DNA of 64,000 bases from Pachyseris speciosa (GCA_016490735.1 JAEMWC010000097.1:1106001-1170000); one strand, 5' to 3'. Shown: positions 1-12,884, numbered from the stretch's first letter. The notes: a model not told the origin generated them from the sequence alone. Made by a program: numbers and translations.

Positions 1-1148
1 GGTAGGGTCTACTGTTAAGGTGGGGGTACACGTGAATTCGTGTGAAATTTTAAGGAGTTTGATGAAGAGATTGTAATGGAGTAAAAATGTTTTGAAACAC
101 TTCCAGTTAGTCGACACCCCACAAGGGCACTTCAGGTTGCTGGGGAACTATTTGGTGTCCATCTGCTAATTTCCAACTTCAAATCCCAATCTTTAATATT
201 TCCAATTTCCCTCAATTTAACTAATCCTTTGAGAAAAATTATCTCTTCCCAAATATACCCAAAAATCACCAAAATATTCACAAAATATCCCACAACATAG
301 CTTTGTGTAATGAGCAGAGGGATTTTTTGATTGCTTGAAACGCGAACGAGTTATTAACATTAAATCCATGTTAAGCGATTTGAAAACAAACGGTGTTCAG
401 GTGTACCCTCGCCGCGTCATCCTCCACAGGCGCGCATCTCTAACTCGCGCGCCACTTTCCTCCAGCGCCTGTTACCTTTATCTAAGGGAATCTCTTCGGC
501 TTCATAACAAGCTTCGCTGGCAAAGAATTTCTCTTGAACGATCAGGCAAGATTGGTTTCTGACCAGTGAAAAGTCGGAAATTATTAAATCCTGATTACTG
601 GCAACTCTGAATATTATTTTCAGAAATCAGGGGAGGGCGTGCACTGAGGCCAGAGCCCTGTTGTTTGAAAGCAGATTAACTTAATCCAGGATTAGTGTAA
701 ACGCTGGTTGCAGTTTAACTTTTGCAGGTTAAAGTTTCCCCGAGGGGGGGGGGGGGGGGCACTTCCTGGTAATAGGCTAATGGGGATGCGCCGATGGGTG
801 GGGTCGCATTTTCACGATTGGATTGACTATAATGGGGTTGCATCATTTTCAGAGTTACTAGAATGGGCTCGTACATTTTGGGGATAAATGTACCAGAATG
901 TTTGTACTGTAGGTGAAAAGCAAAGTGTTCTACATTCAGTTTAACAGATGTGTCAATTCATTTTAGGATGACCTACTTAAAAGGCTTTGCAACAGAAAGT
1001 GACTAAGATGGGATCACGAAAATTACATTTGCCCAATAGTGACTTAGGTGGGGTCTACATTTGGCCACAGAATAGACTTAGCATAAATCTACTAGCGTTC
1101 TATCACAAATGCCGTTCTCTGATTGGCTACGCTACTCGCTATCTATTT
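1..1148. other. No gene seen; degenerate repeats
   Basis: I see no supportable coding region. A short open frame at 335-562 has no recognisable domain. A 16-base G run lies at 744-759. From about 790 to 1075 there are loosely repeated phrases of the type ACTATAATGGGGTTGCAT and ACTAGAATGGGCTCG, which look like a decayed tandem repeat. Confidence 0.5.
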
Positions 1149-1550
1149 AACAATTAGATTATGAGCTCGAGATTTCTATCGCGTGATAGCTGATGAGGGC
1201 TGCGCCCTCATCAGCTATCACGTATAGAAATCGAGAGCGAATCATCTAATTGTTTTAGTATAAATCTATTAGTTGTTCAAAACTAAACAAGTAAATTATC
1301 TAAATCCTCCTCGCAGACACTTCGAAAACGCGACGATGCGGTTGCCATTTTGTTAACAACCGCTACTCACTATCTATCACAGATTAGTATAAATCTACTA
1401 GCCTGCGTAGCAGTTAGTTTTGAACGGCTAGTAGATTTATACTAAAACAATTAGATGATTCGCTCTCGATTTCTATGCGTGATAGCTGATTCGGGCTGCG
1501 CCCTCATCAGCTATCAAGCGATAGAAATCTCGAGCTCATAATCTAGTTAA
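1149..1550. repeat. Foldback element with ~135-bp inverted arms
   Basis: The arm at about 1149-1284 is repeated in inverted orientation at about 1412-1550 with only scattered mismatches. Each arm also holds its own hairpin: GATAGCTGATGAGGGC, then TGC, then its complement at 1185-1219 in the left arm; the right copy near 1479-1515 has a mismatch. A hairpin within a hairpin and no coding capacity fit a non-autonomous foldback DNA element (MITE). Target duplications were not resolved. Confidence 0.75.
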
Positions 1551-4292
1551 GTAGAAATTCTTGAATAAAATATGAGCAATAGCAGGTACTGTAACTGTAA
1601 GAATACGACGCAGGTAAACGTCTGGAGTTTTGATCGTTCATGTTCTAATGTTTTCACCCACTGGTATCTGTCCCAAGTCGTTTCGTTGTCTTTATCGTCG
1701 TCACGTAAAAACTTCCTCTTCAGTGACCTCTGTTGATGTTGAGTGTTTTCGAAAAGTCTTTTTCGTCTGTTTTACCGTCAAATAACCGATAAATCTCTGT
1801 TTTCAAAAACTCTGCTCCTCGGGTAGTGCCGGCAAAATCTCCGTTTTTCGTGTTTTTCGTTCCACCAAAGAAATCGTGTCCCTTTTCGTTAAAAACGATA
1901 GGAAACGGCGCGGGTATGCGCGGACGGGCCAAAAACCGTGAACGCTAAGAATTATTGTTACATCATATAACCACCCAGAGGCGTGGTCACACCTGCAAGG
2001 AAAACTTGAGAAGTCAGAAGTATTATCACTATAACATCTTCTAATTTATTCCGGCGTCTTATATTTGACTGGTTTTGTATCCCAACGTAATTATCATTCC
2101 AAAATTTCTAATTCTCGTGTTCACGATTTTTTTGGGTCGCGCTGTTTATTCAAACCTGTCCGTAGGAGGGGAATCTCAAAATGCATGTTTAGTCCAAGTA
2201 CTAGACTTCGAAGGTTTCGTCATTAGTTGTCGTAATGCAATAAATCCACCTAGAACTAATACCCACCTTTTTCCTTTTGCTTTTGAAACTTAAGCCGCCT
2301 TATGCGTACTAACATTTGTAATCAAATATTCTGTAATCTTCTTTAAAGCAAAGTTTTGTTATGTACAAGAAAATCACTTGTGCAACTCCAATATTTAAGA
2401 TATCATTATAGCGAAAATAAATGTCAGAATCATCTGTAAAAAAATAAAATGAAATAAAAAATAAAACTATACACAAATTATGGATTTGCACTCGAGGTTC
2501 GATTTAAAACATTTCACAATGGTTTAAAACCGTCTTAAGTTTTTTCGCAGTTGTTTCAACTCCTTTGAAACGAATCTAAATTATTTATCATTTCCCACCA
2601 TAAACAAAATCAGCCCAAAAAACGAACTGACGAATGTACATTAACAAACAAGAGCAAGAGATTTTAATTATAATTTTATTTAGAATCTATAAAAACGTGT
2701 TCATGGCCCAATACATGTTAAAAAGTCAATAGATAAAGCCTAACTTAAAAAGAACATTGTCACAAACCGTAAAAGAAGTTTCAGCATCCCGCAAAGTTAA
2801 TTGGTTATTAAACTCTATTTCAATACTCGCGCCACTTTCTCAACCAATGAGAAGCAAAACCAAAACCAATCGAAACTCAATCGCAAGCGCGCATTTTCCC
2901 GAGCTTGGCGCCTGCTACATGTGATTGCTGCCTTCGCAAGCTGATTGGCTCATTGCTTCATTGCGTTGTTTGCATCTGTTCTAATTGACTAGAGTGATTA
3001 CTTTTCGTTTTGTTTGACAACACTCAATTGAAACGGAACAGAATTTGTGTATTGGTAAGAACAACTCGTGATTTCAAGATTTTCCCAAAACAGTAGCAAA
3101 ATGGAAAATAGATACCCTGATCTCCGCTACAACAAAGACGTCATTAATTACATTTTATTATTAATTTTCTTTATCTTATTCAGTCAATAAATACTATTAT
3201 AATTGTGATTTTGTCATTTTGTCTTCTCTGATATAAATTTCAATAAATAACTTAGTATGGTTTCAGAGTGCATAAATAAGGAAAACCACAAATATGAGAA
3301 ATAGTTATGGTACAATTATCAACACAGTCTATGAAATTCTAAAAACTAGTAATTTGTCAAACTTAACATTCTCAAATTCTGACCACAAATGACTACGTTT
3401 TGCACCTACATGTATTATTCATTTTGTATTTAAAGAAAATTCTGATTATACTATATATTGGTTAATTCATAGCATTCATTTCAAAAGGGACCTACATCCT
3501 AGCAAACTGTATTTTAAAACAGACTATTCCTCAATTTTTTATTTTATTGTTTTAGTTTCTGTTGTTGTTGTCGTTGTTGTGTCCTAGCTTTGACCGTGAT
3601 GTATAATAATAATGTAAACGGCATAAGCTCTCTTGATGAGCACTATCTGCTCTTAGAGCAAATGCCGAAAAATAAAATATTGTTTAAATAAAAAAAAAAA
3701 CATTTCTTTCCTAGAGCAGTTACCTTAGGACAACTGCAAATTAAGTGTTGGTCAACTGACCTTGACTTGGTAAGTTTGGTAGGTCTACATAAACTAATTT
3801 TTACATTTCTCTTAAAAAGTTCATCAAAGTCTTGCGTGAAATTATGACAATTGGTATAATCAGTAAAGCATGAGCACTTGCTTCTGGAAATCCTAATAGA
3901 TTTCCCTGACAAAAAAACTAATGCAAATACAAGATGAATTAATGTACGACAACCTAACATAGTAATGCACTATATCTATATTTGAGGTTTGCTCTTTAGC
4001 ATGTTCATTCAATTTTCTGAATCATATTGAACAAGTTAAAGTCTACTTAGAGTGTTCATGCTTTTCTGAATTATGTGGTGAGCAGAACCACGGCAAATAC
4101 CGGTAATAATAATAAAAAAAAAAAACTACTAAAACCCCTCAACTTTGAGGTGCAAACTTCAGTTGGCCATGGAATGGGGGTCTAATGAACTCTCTTCTTG
4201 TAACATTAACTCTGCATTCCTTTCACTTCATTTTTGCTTCCTGTCTCTGCACTTTTTTTCTGTTGCAAAAATATTACTAAAATATAGTACTT
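1551..4292. other. Non-coding, no feature recognised
   Basis: AT-rich sequence with short open frames of no recognisable similarity (for example 1720-1932 minus and 3643-3960 minus). I found no exon with convincing splice sites. It lies downstream of the BIR gene. Confidence 0.5.
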
Positions 4293-4298
4293 TTTATT
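4293..4298 (-). terminator. Putative poly(A) signal of the BIR gene
   Basis: AATAAA on the minus strand, about 365 bases past the stop codon of the BIR gene. It is a plausible 3' end signal, but AATAAA is common in AT-rich DNA. Confidence 0.35.
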
Positions 4299-4663
4299 TG
4301 TCCCACCTATATTAACTACCCAAGGACTGATCGATCGACACAGTTAATTTTTTTAAGTAGTTGAGGATATGCAGAAAGTAGCCAGAGATTCCAGTTACTG
4401 TCAGTAGTATCATCAAGATGTTGTACCCAAGGTTTAAAAACTATCAATGGTTCAGGAAAATCCCTGGCCCTCGTCCCTTAATGACATCCCTGCACCCACT
4501 CAAAATAGTCATTTCACTCTAGTTCCATCCCCCTTCCCCTGATCTCCTCACTGTCCCCCTCCACATTTCAACTGGAGCAAGCACATATTTTGCATCTTTT
4601 ATCCAGGATGTGAACAATTCAAAGTGCATGTGTATAGTGCTCAAGGTTTACATTTTCATGTCC

Positions 4664-4857
4664 TCAAACATTGCTCTCTTTCAAGTTGACCAGTCCCTCT
4701 GTGATTTCAGCCAAAGATTTGTCACCACTCATGACTGGGTCATCAGCAAGGGTCTTGGCCAGACATTTTGTGACAGCCTCCATTTGTTTCATCACAAGAT
4801 GCATGGTACGTTCAGTGGTGTCCAGTCTCTTCTGCAGTTCTGTGAGATGCTTCTTAG
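4664..4857 (-). CDS. BIR gene last exon: C-terminal helix
   Basis: Acceptor CCAATAG, then 63 residues and a stop at 4664. The heptad-like run AKKHLTELQKRLDTTERTM suggests a coiled coil that could pair the protein with itself or a partner. Confidence 0.85.
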
Positions 4858-7800
4858 CTATTGGAAATAAATGGAAAAAACATACATTGGAATTACAAAC
4901 AATATCTGAAAACATCACAATACAGTATGGCTACCCTTAGTCCCTAAGTTTGCCACACCCTACTCTCTCCCAAAGAATTTTGAGAATTTACTTCAATTTA
5001 CAATTGAAAGACTTTCTGCAAAAGGAGAATATATCACTTTTTGGCCTTGAAATCCAAATCTCTCCAAATTGGCTCTGCTTTGGCATTCAGACTGGTTATG
5101 GTGTCAGAAATGAAGTTCTACACTTATTAATTTTGTGATTTAAAGGCCTGGATTCAGCAAATTGGTGTATGATTATATTATAGCCTGAGACTGAACCAAC
5201 TGAAGTGATGCATGAATGATTTCTTATGAAAGCCAAAACAAAAGAAATCAACCATGCATCAGATGCTTTTTGTTCCTGTTTCACGAGGTTTTGGAAAATG
5301 TCATAAGCTAATTAATTCATAGAATTACAGCCTTCAAACCACAAAATAAGTGCACAACTTCATTTCTGACACCATTACCAATCTGTAAATTGCCAAAGTA
5401 GAGTGAGTTTAGAGAGATTCTGGATTTTAAGGACAAAAAGCAATAATATACCCCTTTTGCGGAAAGCCCTTCAATTTCAATGGGTCAGTACTACAGTAGT
5501 TGCTAGGCAAAGTTTGAGGGTAGCGCAAGAAAACAATGGCAACTTTAATAATAATAATAATAATAATAATCTTTATTTATATAGCATTATTTCTACTAAG
5601 AAACCAATAACGCTTTACAATGATAATACGTATGAAATATAAATGATAATAATACATGAAAATAATAGATAATAGTAATACCTAAAATATGCAAAAGTCT
5701 ATAATATGAATAACTACTCAAGATAAATATTTACAAGAAAAATAATTCAATAATAATAAAAAGAGTTCAAATGCTTCTTAAAAAGAACGTTTAAAAGGAA
5801 ATGTTTTGATCTGCTTCTTAAGATAATCACGAAGGCCTGAACCATCATTCACTAACCAATGAACAATGACAGATTTGGAGACCCATTCCAGGCCAGTCTC
5901 ACTTAACATTGATTTTAGTGATTAACTTACTAATCTTCATTTTCCCTTTGGGCTTGTAAACTTAATTAAGATACAAATCAAACACTTGAGATTTTAAACT
6001 TGTGACACCTTCCCTACCTGGTTCAACTCCTGACGTCTTACTCTGAAGAGAACACAACTGACGCAGACGATGACCTACTCCCTCGCACACAGTTAGCAGA
6101 TCATCCAGTTGGGTTTGTGTGTTAATTGGCTTTTTAATCACATTGAGTGCCATTACATGAGGACAGTCTGGATAGTATTCTCTGTGACCATCCAATGGGT
6201 CATCCCCGGGTTTCCACATTTTAAGAGTTCCCTTACACTGGAAACATTTTACTATGTCATCTGTTCCAGTAAACACAAAACCTGCTCTTGCCAGTTCAAA
6301 CACATTAACTGAACTTGTCGACGGCCAATACATGTAGGTACGCACTCGGTTTCCCACTAAAGACATATCTTTCACATTGGCAGGCAGAATGCCATTGTCA
6401 AGTTTTTCAGTTTTGGTGACATTGTTTGTGGTATGCACTTGTTTGGCTGAAAGGTGAATGATGAACTTTTTTTAAGTCAATTTGCAGGCAACAGTAAAGA
6501 TCTTATTGCAACAAAAAAAAAAGAATAAAATCTGCTACCATGCAAGGCAACATAGGAAAACGTTTTAAGAAGTGAAGCTGAGTTTAATAAATAAGTTAGT
6601 GATGTAGCAGATATTTGACATATGGAGTTAATGTTTGTGAATAAAAACCTTTAAAAATCATCCTGATGCTTGAAACACTAACTTTCAAAGCAAAGAAATA
6701 TGCTGACCAACTGCAGTGTAGCAAGAGGTTATAGTGAAGTGATTGCAATGTTGATGCCTAGAAACTAAGCCATACATTCCCCCTGTTACACAAGAATATT
6801 GCCATATTATTAACTGACTGTCATTACGATTAGTGACTGGAACATGGTCTCTATGAACCTCTGTGTAATTAATGTGGATTAAGAATGTTTCAATCAAAAA
6901 AGACCATCGGATATTCTTAACAGTTATAATTCCTTTTTAGGAAAGCATTCAGTGCATACCACAAACAGTTTTTCAAGTTCAAATTTGCCAAATCTTATAA
7001 GCAAATGACTTGAGTTTTCCAGAAACTGATTTAATTTATAATCAGGAAACTTGCACAGATCTCTATGTGTCTCTTTTGTAAGATAATAAGAATTATTATC
7101 GGATTACTAATGATACAGTGTAGCTTGAAAAACAATTTTCAAGAAAGCTACACCATTTTTATACCAACAAAGTGGACTTTATGAAAAAAACTTGGGCGTC
7201 ACAAACACCCAGACATCTTGGTGTAACTTGACACGACATTCAACCCAACTGGATTAAACCTGCCAACTGCATCAGCTGGCCGGGGTTATTGATAATCATA
7301 AGCAGGGGGAATGCAGGCTGTGCAAAGAACATTGAATCTTACAAGAAGACCATCTTAGAGACAACTTGACTGTTATAAAAATTATATGACAAGACCGATT
7401 TTACATTGAAAGTTAAATATGAATTGTTGTATAATTGAATGTGGATGAAACAATTCATACAATCCATGAATGAGCTAGAGACTGCTGCCACCAGTCATGT
7501 ACATGTATTCAACTCATTACTAACAAGTAGCTGAACATGTGACACTGAAAAAAGTACATAATCGTGACGTTCAGTCTGATAGGTTTCTGGGATCTTTCAT
7601 TCTTTCATTTTTCACTTCCAGGTCTTCATCAACTATGGGCATGCCATAGTACATGTAACTATGAACTCACAAAATGTTTGTCCATACACCTTCACCCCCA
7701 GAAGGTTTTTCATTCTGACCACCCAACAGGCCAATCACCAACTAAAAGACATTCCTTGGAGTTAAAGTAACAATAATTTCTGGAACCAGGTATATTCTTA

Positions 7801-10800
7801 ACAACATGGAAAGTCCTTATCCATCCCTAATTTTAAGATATTTTTCATGCATCATGCATTCATGTCCCCTAAATTATACATTATGCCTGAATTGCATGCA
7901 GAATATTTCTCACCTTCCTCCTCTGTCATAAAGGTCTGGTCTTTTTTCTTTTGTTCTTCTGCTAGCTTCTTCAATCTACGACGCCTCTGTTACAAAAGAT
8001 ATAGCCTACAGAATTTAACACCACTAGTGATGAACAATGTTCATGACAAGTATTGCTGGGATTTTAACATTTTATGTTCAGAATTAATGGCACATTTCAT
8101 GTGTAACTGCAAAATTATTTTCTTCCACTAACACTCACACCAGTGTTTACAATGTATTAAAAAATACATTAATAATTCATGAAGGAAATACAAAAGAAAT
8201 TAACCCCTTGGCGCCCAGCCATTTTTGTGTTTAAAGAGTGATTTTCCACCTATAAATGATCCATAGCATTTTGTGAATCTTTATTTGAAACTACCATGGA
8301 AAAGTGGTGCTGTCCTAAGGCACTAGAGACTCAAGATTAAGGTTTCTGAAAACGTCATCCTGACATAGCTATTTTTCATCCGTGGAGCTACAAGAATGGC
8401 CCAAGTTCGGTTTGCTTGCGATTTTTGCTACACTGTAAGTTTACAACCATTTTTCATCTTTAGCAGCTGCCTGATGAGCATCATTAAGTGTGACGGTTGC
8501 TAAGAGTCCACTTTCTCAAAGAATCGAGCAAGGTGATGTACTTTGTTGTCAAATTTGGCTTGTTACTCGATGAACTGGGAATTTGGCAGGTCAGGCACTT
8601 AGTATCTTTGGGACTTGACTATGGATGAATTTCTCGACCTACCGCCACATATTTTGGAATTTGTGAGCACTGAAGATGGCCACAAGCACAAATTTTTGGC
8701 GGTAGGTCGGAGTGGCTGTAGACTTTCTTTATATGTGAAAGAATTGGGGTAAGGAATGGGCACTGTCAAAAATTCTTGTTATTTCCCAGCATGCAATGTG
8801 GTCAAGATGTTGAAAATGGCAGGAAGCCTGAATGCACTGAGACAAAAGGGTGTATCTATGCATGATATGAACAAAAAAAGTCATTTCTAAGCTAGAACAA
8901 GGACTGAATTTTGTTATGATGGCTGAAGTTTGGTTTTTCGATGACGATTTCTTTAAAAAACATAAAGGCAAAAAGGGGCATTTTCGTCGCTTCTCTTTGA
9001 CATTAAAAACGGTTAGTTTCGAGTTTCTTTCTTGTCCAAACTCAAAAGGCCATATTTTGTAAAAATCACTATGTTTCTTGCATTTATTGGTTATCCAAAT
9101 TTAAAGGACATTCCATTTCGTGCTCACAACTGACAGTTAAGGCAATATTCATGCGTTTGAGAAAGTTGCAATGTTTTGAAGCATGGGAGTCTTGTGCGGC
9201 CGGTTTTGGACAGCACGGGCGCCAATGGGTTAATGTTTTAATACACCCAATGCAAAAATGGCTCCCTCCCTGATAAATACATGGCTAAATTTTACATCTA
9301 ATTTTCTAGGCTAAAATAACCCCAAATCTAAATTTCAGTGTAAGAATGGATAGATGTACAGTTAAGTTTTTTAAGCCGTTCAATAAATTCACAATTCGTG
9401 TTTTATCAAGTCCCAAAAAACTCGGCTGCGCCTTGTGTTTTAAACTTGATAAAACACTCCTGCTCATTTATTAAACATAACATAAAATATACACATGTAT
9501 TATTACACCAGTTGACAATTATACATTTAATGGACCTCACAACTTTAACTGGTAAAGCCAGGTAACAATAAAAAGAACCCTATCTTTGTACTGTGTTTTG
9601 TTCCAGGAAATACATGTATCTCCATCTCCAGGTCATTACAAATGCCAAGAGCCAAAGTTCACAAAGAAAAGTATGAAAAAAGAAGAAGGGTAGAAGGGTG
9701 GAGGGTTCGAATCCAAAAACCCTTCCATGGGAGGGGAGGGAATATCTTCCAGAAACAATACATGTACATTTGTCAGGCTCTAGAAGAAATTTCTCCCTTC
9801 TCTATGGAAGGCCAACCAATATTCTTAGAGGCTGCAAGCAATGACTAATTTATGCACCATAAATATGATAATTGATACATTCTGAAACATGTCCAAAGAA
9901 TTATCCACAAAGACTTTCATTTCAGTGTCCCTGGATTTAACTATGGGGCAAATTTGGGACGCACTAATGCTTAACGTGCACATTTTTAAATGTTCGATAA
10001 CATTTTGAAATCCCTCAGGGTCTACCAAACCAGCAAACATACAAATTTTGATGTTGTGTACATACAATTTATCTATTTAAGTATTCTAGAGTGATTGCAG
10101 CATAACAGATTCGTAACTGTTGGGTTTGCTAATTATGTGCTAGGCTGGATACCCATTATGACACAAAACCCAGCTTGGTTAATATTAAAAGTTAGCAAGT
10201 GAACTTTGTACTCAACAGATCTCCAATTATTCCAAAATCATGCTTGAATTCAGGTACCTGTTAATACTGTAAACAGACAAACACACTTGCAACCAAGGTG
10301 TGGCTTCTAAAGCTAGTTGATACTTAATTATTTAAATAGCATCTACATTTGTAATACTGGCAAAATATGGCATTTCTCAAGTATACAGAAAGACATTTTG
10401 AGTTGAATTGCCATATTTGTTTGTGACAAGTGAATACTAAAATCTCAGCTTAATTAGTAAATATGCACTTTTTAAAAATGATAAAATCCTTTAAAAGTGC
10501 ATTTTTTAACATCATTCCACCCCATTGCTGTCACATGTCTGGCAGCAAAAGCCACCAGCGAGTTTTCCTTGTTACCAAACATTGAGAAACAAAACAACCT
10601 TCCCGGGTATGGTACAATATAAAAATTGGCGAGAAAGGGAAACTTTCCTCTAAAAGTTTGCATGCGTTGAGGTCTCAACTGACCGCAAAAGGAAATTATT
10701 TCAACCTTTTTTTTTTAACAATCTTTAACAACAGTTGACAGGTGTCGAGTCTGCGAATTAACTGTCAAGAAGATTTATTAGCAGCAATTTAAGATTCAAA

Positions 10801-11247
10801 GAGGAGTTTATGTTTTCTGGAATGGTGTCTTGCCTCAAGCAATTACGAACAATTTCAAATAAGCTCTTTGATAGTTTTAGGTAAAGGAAAGATGAATGAA
10901 CATGAAAGAAGATGAAAGAAGATAGAAGATGTACTCTATGACAGGCCTGGTCAGTTGACATAATGAACGCCAAAACCAGAAGCCCGAGGCTAAGGAAAAT
11001 CCGTCTGATTAATACTCACCCTGAATAACTGCACCGCAAGGAAGAGACCGAATCCTGGCAGAACATACTTCCAAGGTACATGATAGCCAAAAATATGGAA
11101 ATCTTTGATGACTCTTACAATTTTCGCAGCAACGTCCGCGTGGGGCTTAATGTGTTTTCCGTAAGCCGCTTTTATCTTGGGATAAAATACAGCTAAAACG
11201 ACAGCTAGTACAGCTACGATTAGTAGCTTTGTTTTTAACTTAGCCAT
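4664..11247 (-). CDS. Membrane-anchored single-BIR-domain protein
   Basis: Four exons, 11020-11247, 7914-7986, 6018-6446 and 4664-4857, join in consistent phase (0, 1, 1) with GT-AG introns and give 307 residues. Residues about 8-26 and 58-75 are hydrophobic, the second followed by RRRRR, suggesting one or two membrane segments. Residues about 134-201 form a complete BIR domain: RTYMYWP, then LARAGF, then CFQC, GDDP, H and C, with the C-x2-C-x16-H-x6-C zinc ligands at C168, C171, H188 and C195. The last 63 residues look like an amphipathic or coiled-coil helix. There is no RING, CARD or UBA. BIR domains bind IAP-binding motifs or act in mitosis (survivin family); the combination of BIR plus C-terminal helix recalls survivin, but the membrane anchor does not. 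Function is inferred. The start is the only methionine ahead of the hydrophobic stretch. Confidence 0.85.
5001..5481. repeat. MITE-like element with long inverted arms
   Basis: Sequence 5001-5123 returns as an imperfect reverse complement at 5350-5481, including GGTGTCAGAAATGAAGTT and its complement. No coding capacity. It lies in the last intron of the BIR gene. Confidence 0.7.
5549..5920. repeat. AAT microsatellite and probable retroelement 3' tail
   Basis: An AAT run at about 5549-5572 is followed by CTTTATTTATATAGC, the reverse complement of a common tail in which a transcript end is followed by ATT repeats. This suggests a minus-strand SINE or LINE 3' end reaching to about 5920. The family was not identified. 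Confidence 0.4.
6018..6446 (-). CDS. BIR gene exon 3: BIR domain
   Basis: A 429-base exon, acceptor TTTCAG and donor GTAGGG, phase 1 at both ends. It carries the whole BIR zinc domain and about 45 following residues. The first in-frame codons after the splice are AKQVHTT; the GTG at 6436-6438 is an internal valine and not a start. Confidence 0.92.
7914..7986 (-). CDS. BIR gene exon 2: basic-acidic linker
   Basis: A 73-base exon between AACAG and GTGAGA. It encodes RRRRLKKLAEEQKKKD and a short acidic end. The basic cluster directly follows the second hydrophobic stretch, as expected for the cytosolic side of a membrane span. It is too short to stand out as an open frame. Confidence 0.85.
8200..9233. 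mobile_element. Non-autonomous piggyBac-like element
   Basis: The ends are TTAA at 8200-8203 and 9230-9233, the exact target duplication of piggyBac transposons. Just inside are inverted repeats of the form CCC(C/A)TTGGCGCCC, matching at 13 of 14 positions. An internal inverted repeat (CGACCTACCGCCA and complement, about 8635-8710) is also present, as piggyBac elements often have. The 1026-base body has no transposase frame, so it would need transposase from elsewhere. It sits in intron 1 of the BIR gene. Confidence 0.8.
9398..9457. repeat. Short inverted repeat
   Basis: GTGTTTTATCAAGT at 9398-9411 is the exact complement of 9444-9457. It may be the core of a small MITE. Confidence 0.5.
11020..11247 (-). 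CDS. BIR gene exon 1: hydrophobic N-terminus
   Basis: Encodes residues 1-76, starting MAKLKTKLLIVAVLAVVLAV. It ends at GTGAGT in phase 0. It holds two hydrophobic stretches around a polar, His-rich middle (KHIKPHADVAAK), so this could be a membrane hairpin or an anchor plus a re-entrant segment. Confidence 0.85.
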
Positions 11248-12884
11248 TATGGGAAGACAACAAACTGGAAGTTCAAGAGAGGTCCTAAGAACACCTCATC
11301 AACTGCTGGAATGATGGACTCCAGTCATATCTGTTGTTATCTGTTGTTTACATTCTTGGGGCATGCGTGTTTCGAAGCCACAGGCGCGAATCTGTCGGCC
11401 TCGTTCTGGTGCATCCAATGCGCATCGAGAACTGAAACCACAGCTACCAAAACATTATGAAGTGCCCAAGCCTGTGCCAAGCTAACTGCCAAGCTATATT
11501 TTATCGCAACTTCAAAATTTATGCACTTCATGATTATTTTATAAAACAACGATGCGGAAGGCTGAATTTCGGACGAAATTTTGTGGCTCTTTTTTATCTG
11601 CCTTTCCAACCAGTGACGGTTGCCTTTTTTGGCATATCAAAACATTTAATTTGATTAAAACCACACTCACTCGGAAAAGTGGTATAATTTTCTTGTTGGC
11701 TTTATATCAAATTATGCAAACATTGAAATTGTCTGGTTTGCTGGTTTGGAAATTACACAACTTGATATTAATTTTAGCTGAGAAGAAAGTTGAATCTTAA
11801 ATTCTTTGCGTGCAATACGAAAGCAAAGGTATAAACAGAAAAAACCGTATTGTGTATAAACTCTTGACAAACAGCACGGTACTTTTAAAATTCATTTTTT
11901 CCAAAACATGTTTCGGATGAAACATCACCAGGGCCCGCACAGCAAGTTTGCAATCGGGTGGGGAGTGGAGGGGAGGTGGGCGCACTTTGAACGCGTTAGC
12001 GTGAGTAAACTAGTCTAGACTTGAAATGCCTGGGAATTCGTTTAAAACTAACATGGTGTGGTGAAACTTATATACTTTCAGCAACAAAAAGGCGTTATTT
12101 TAAAACATGAATAATCAGTTTTCGGCAAAACGTTAAATAGAAACAAAAACTTTTCCAACTGAGACTGATGAAGAATGAGCGATTCCGTCGGAATATATCG
12201 ATTTTCGATTTAAATTTTATCGTTCTAGTCATAGTATAATAAAGACAAGTAATAATTAATGTTTAACTGAAAGCATGAAAAGGAAAGGGTATGTGAGAAG
12301 GGAAAAATATGGACCAACAAAAATGTGAATAGTGAACATAAACACGCTAGTATGACAAAGTGTTGTGTATGTAGTGATCATGATATTAAATACAACGACG
12401 TTTCAAGAATAAAGGGATGAAATTGTTCCATTTTGGGTAGTTGCTAGGTTTCAAAACAAGTGTTGAGTTGATAAGACAGTGTTAAGTAAAACTGCTAGCA
12501 GTTGCTTCTAAGGGTTGGCTACTTTAATACACAGCAGTTTCAGTGCGGTTTCTATTGCGAACGTTCCGACAAGGAAGCTTTCAGTTTTCTAGTCAGAAAG
12601 TGGCCCCTAAAGGAATCTAAGCCTGTGTATGCAAGGTATTACATATGGTTTAAATGTCTGAGGGGCAAGGGCCAAATTGAGATTTGAGACTCGATGTGCT
12701 CCTTGCCTACTCGTGATTATTTTTCACCCCGATCCGATTTCATGCTTGACCTTCGACTGTTTACCATTTTTGTTGAGACGTTGATTGAATTTATGCAAAT
12801 TCTACCACTTCTCTTCTTGAAACAGGTACGCACGAGAGCGGTAGCCCCTAAATCAGAGGTCGAGCCAAAACATTTCATTATCTC
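11248..12884. other. Head-to-head intergenic region
   Basis: Lies between the start codons of the BIR gene (minus) and the FN3 receptor gene (plus), so it should hold the promoters of both. No TATA box or clear motif was recognised. Short open frames at 11337-11800 and 12502-12687 have no recognisable domain. Confidence 0.45.

Noticed and set aside
335..562. 75-residue plus-strand open frame
   Set aside because: No domain or homologue recognised and no transcript signals nearby.
1190..1222. CTGATGAGGGCTGCGCCC as a hammerhead
   Set aside because: The word is part of a plain palindrome and is followed by TCATCAG, not GAAA.
4610..4940. Plus-strand open frames over the last BIR exon
   Set aside because: Shadows of the minus-strand exon, which is supported by splice phase and protein composition.
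12171..12215. CTGATGAAGAATGAGCG as a sixth hammerhead
   Set aside because: A CTGATGA word is present, but GAAA is missing after the possible stem II.
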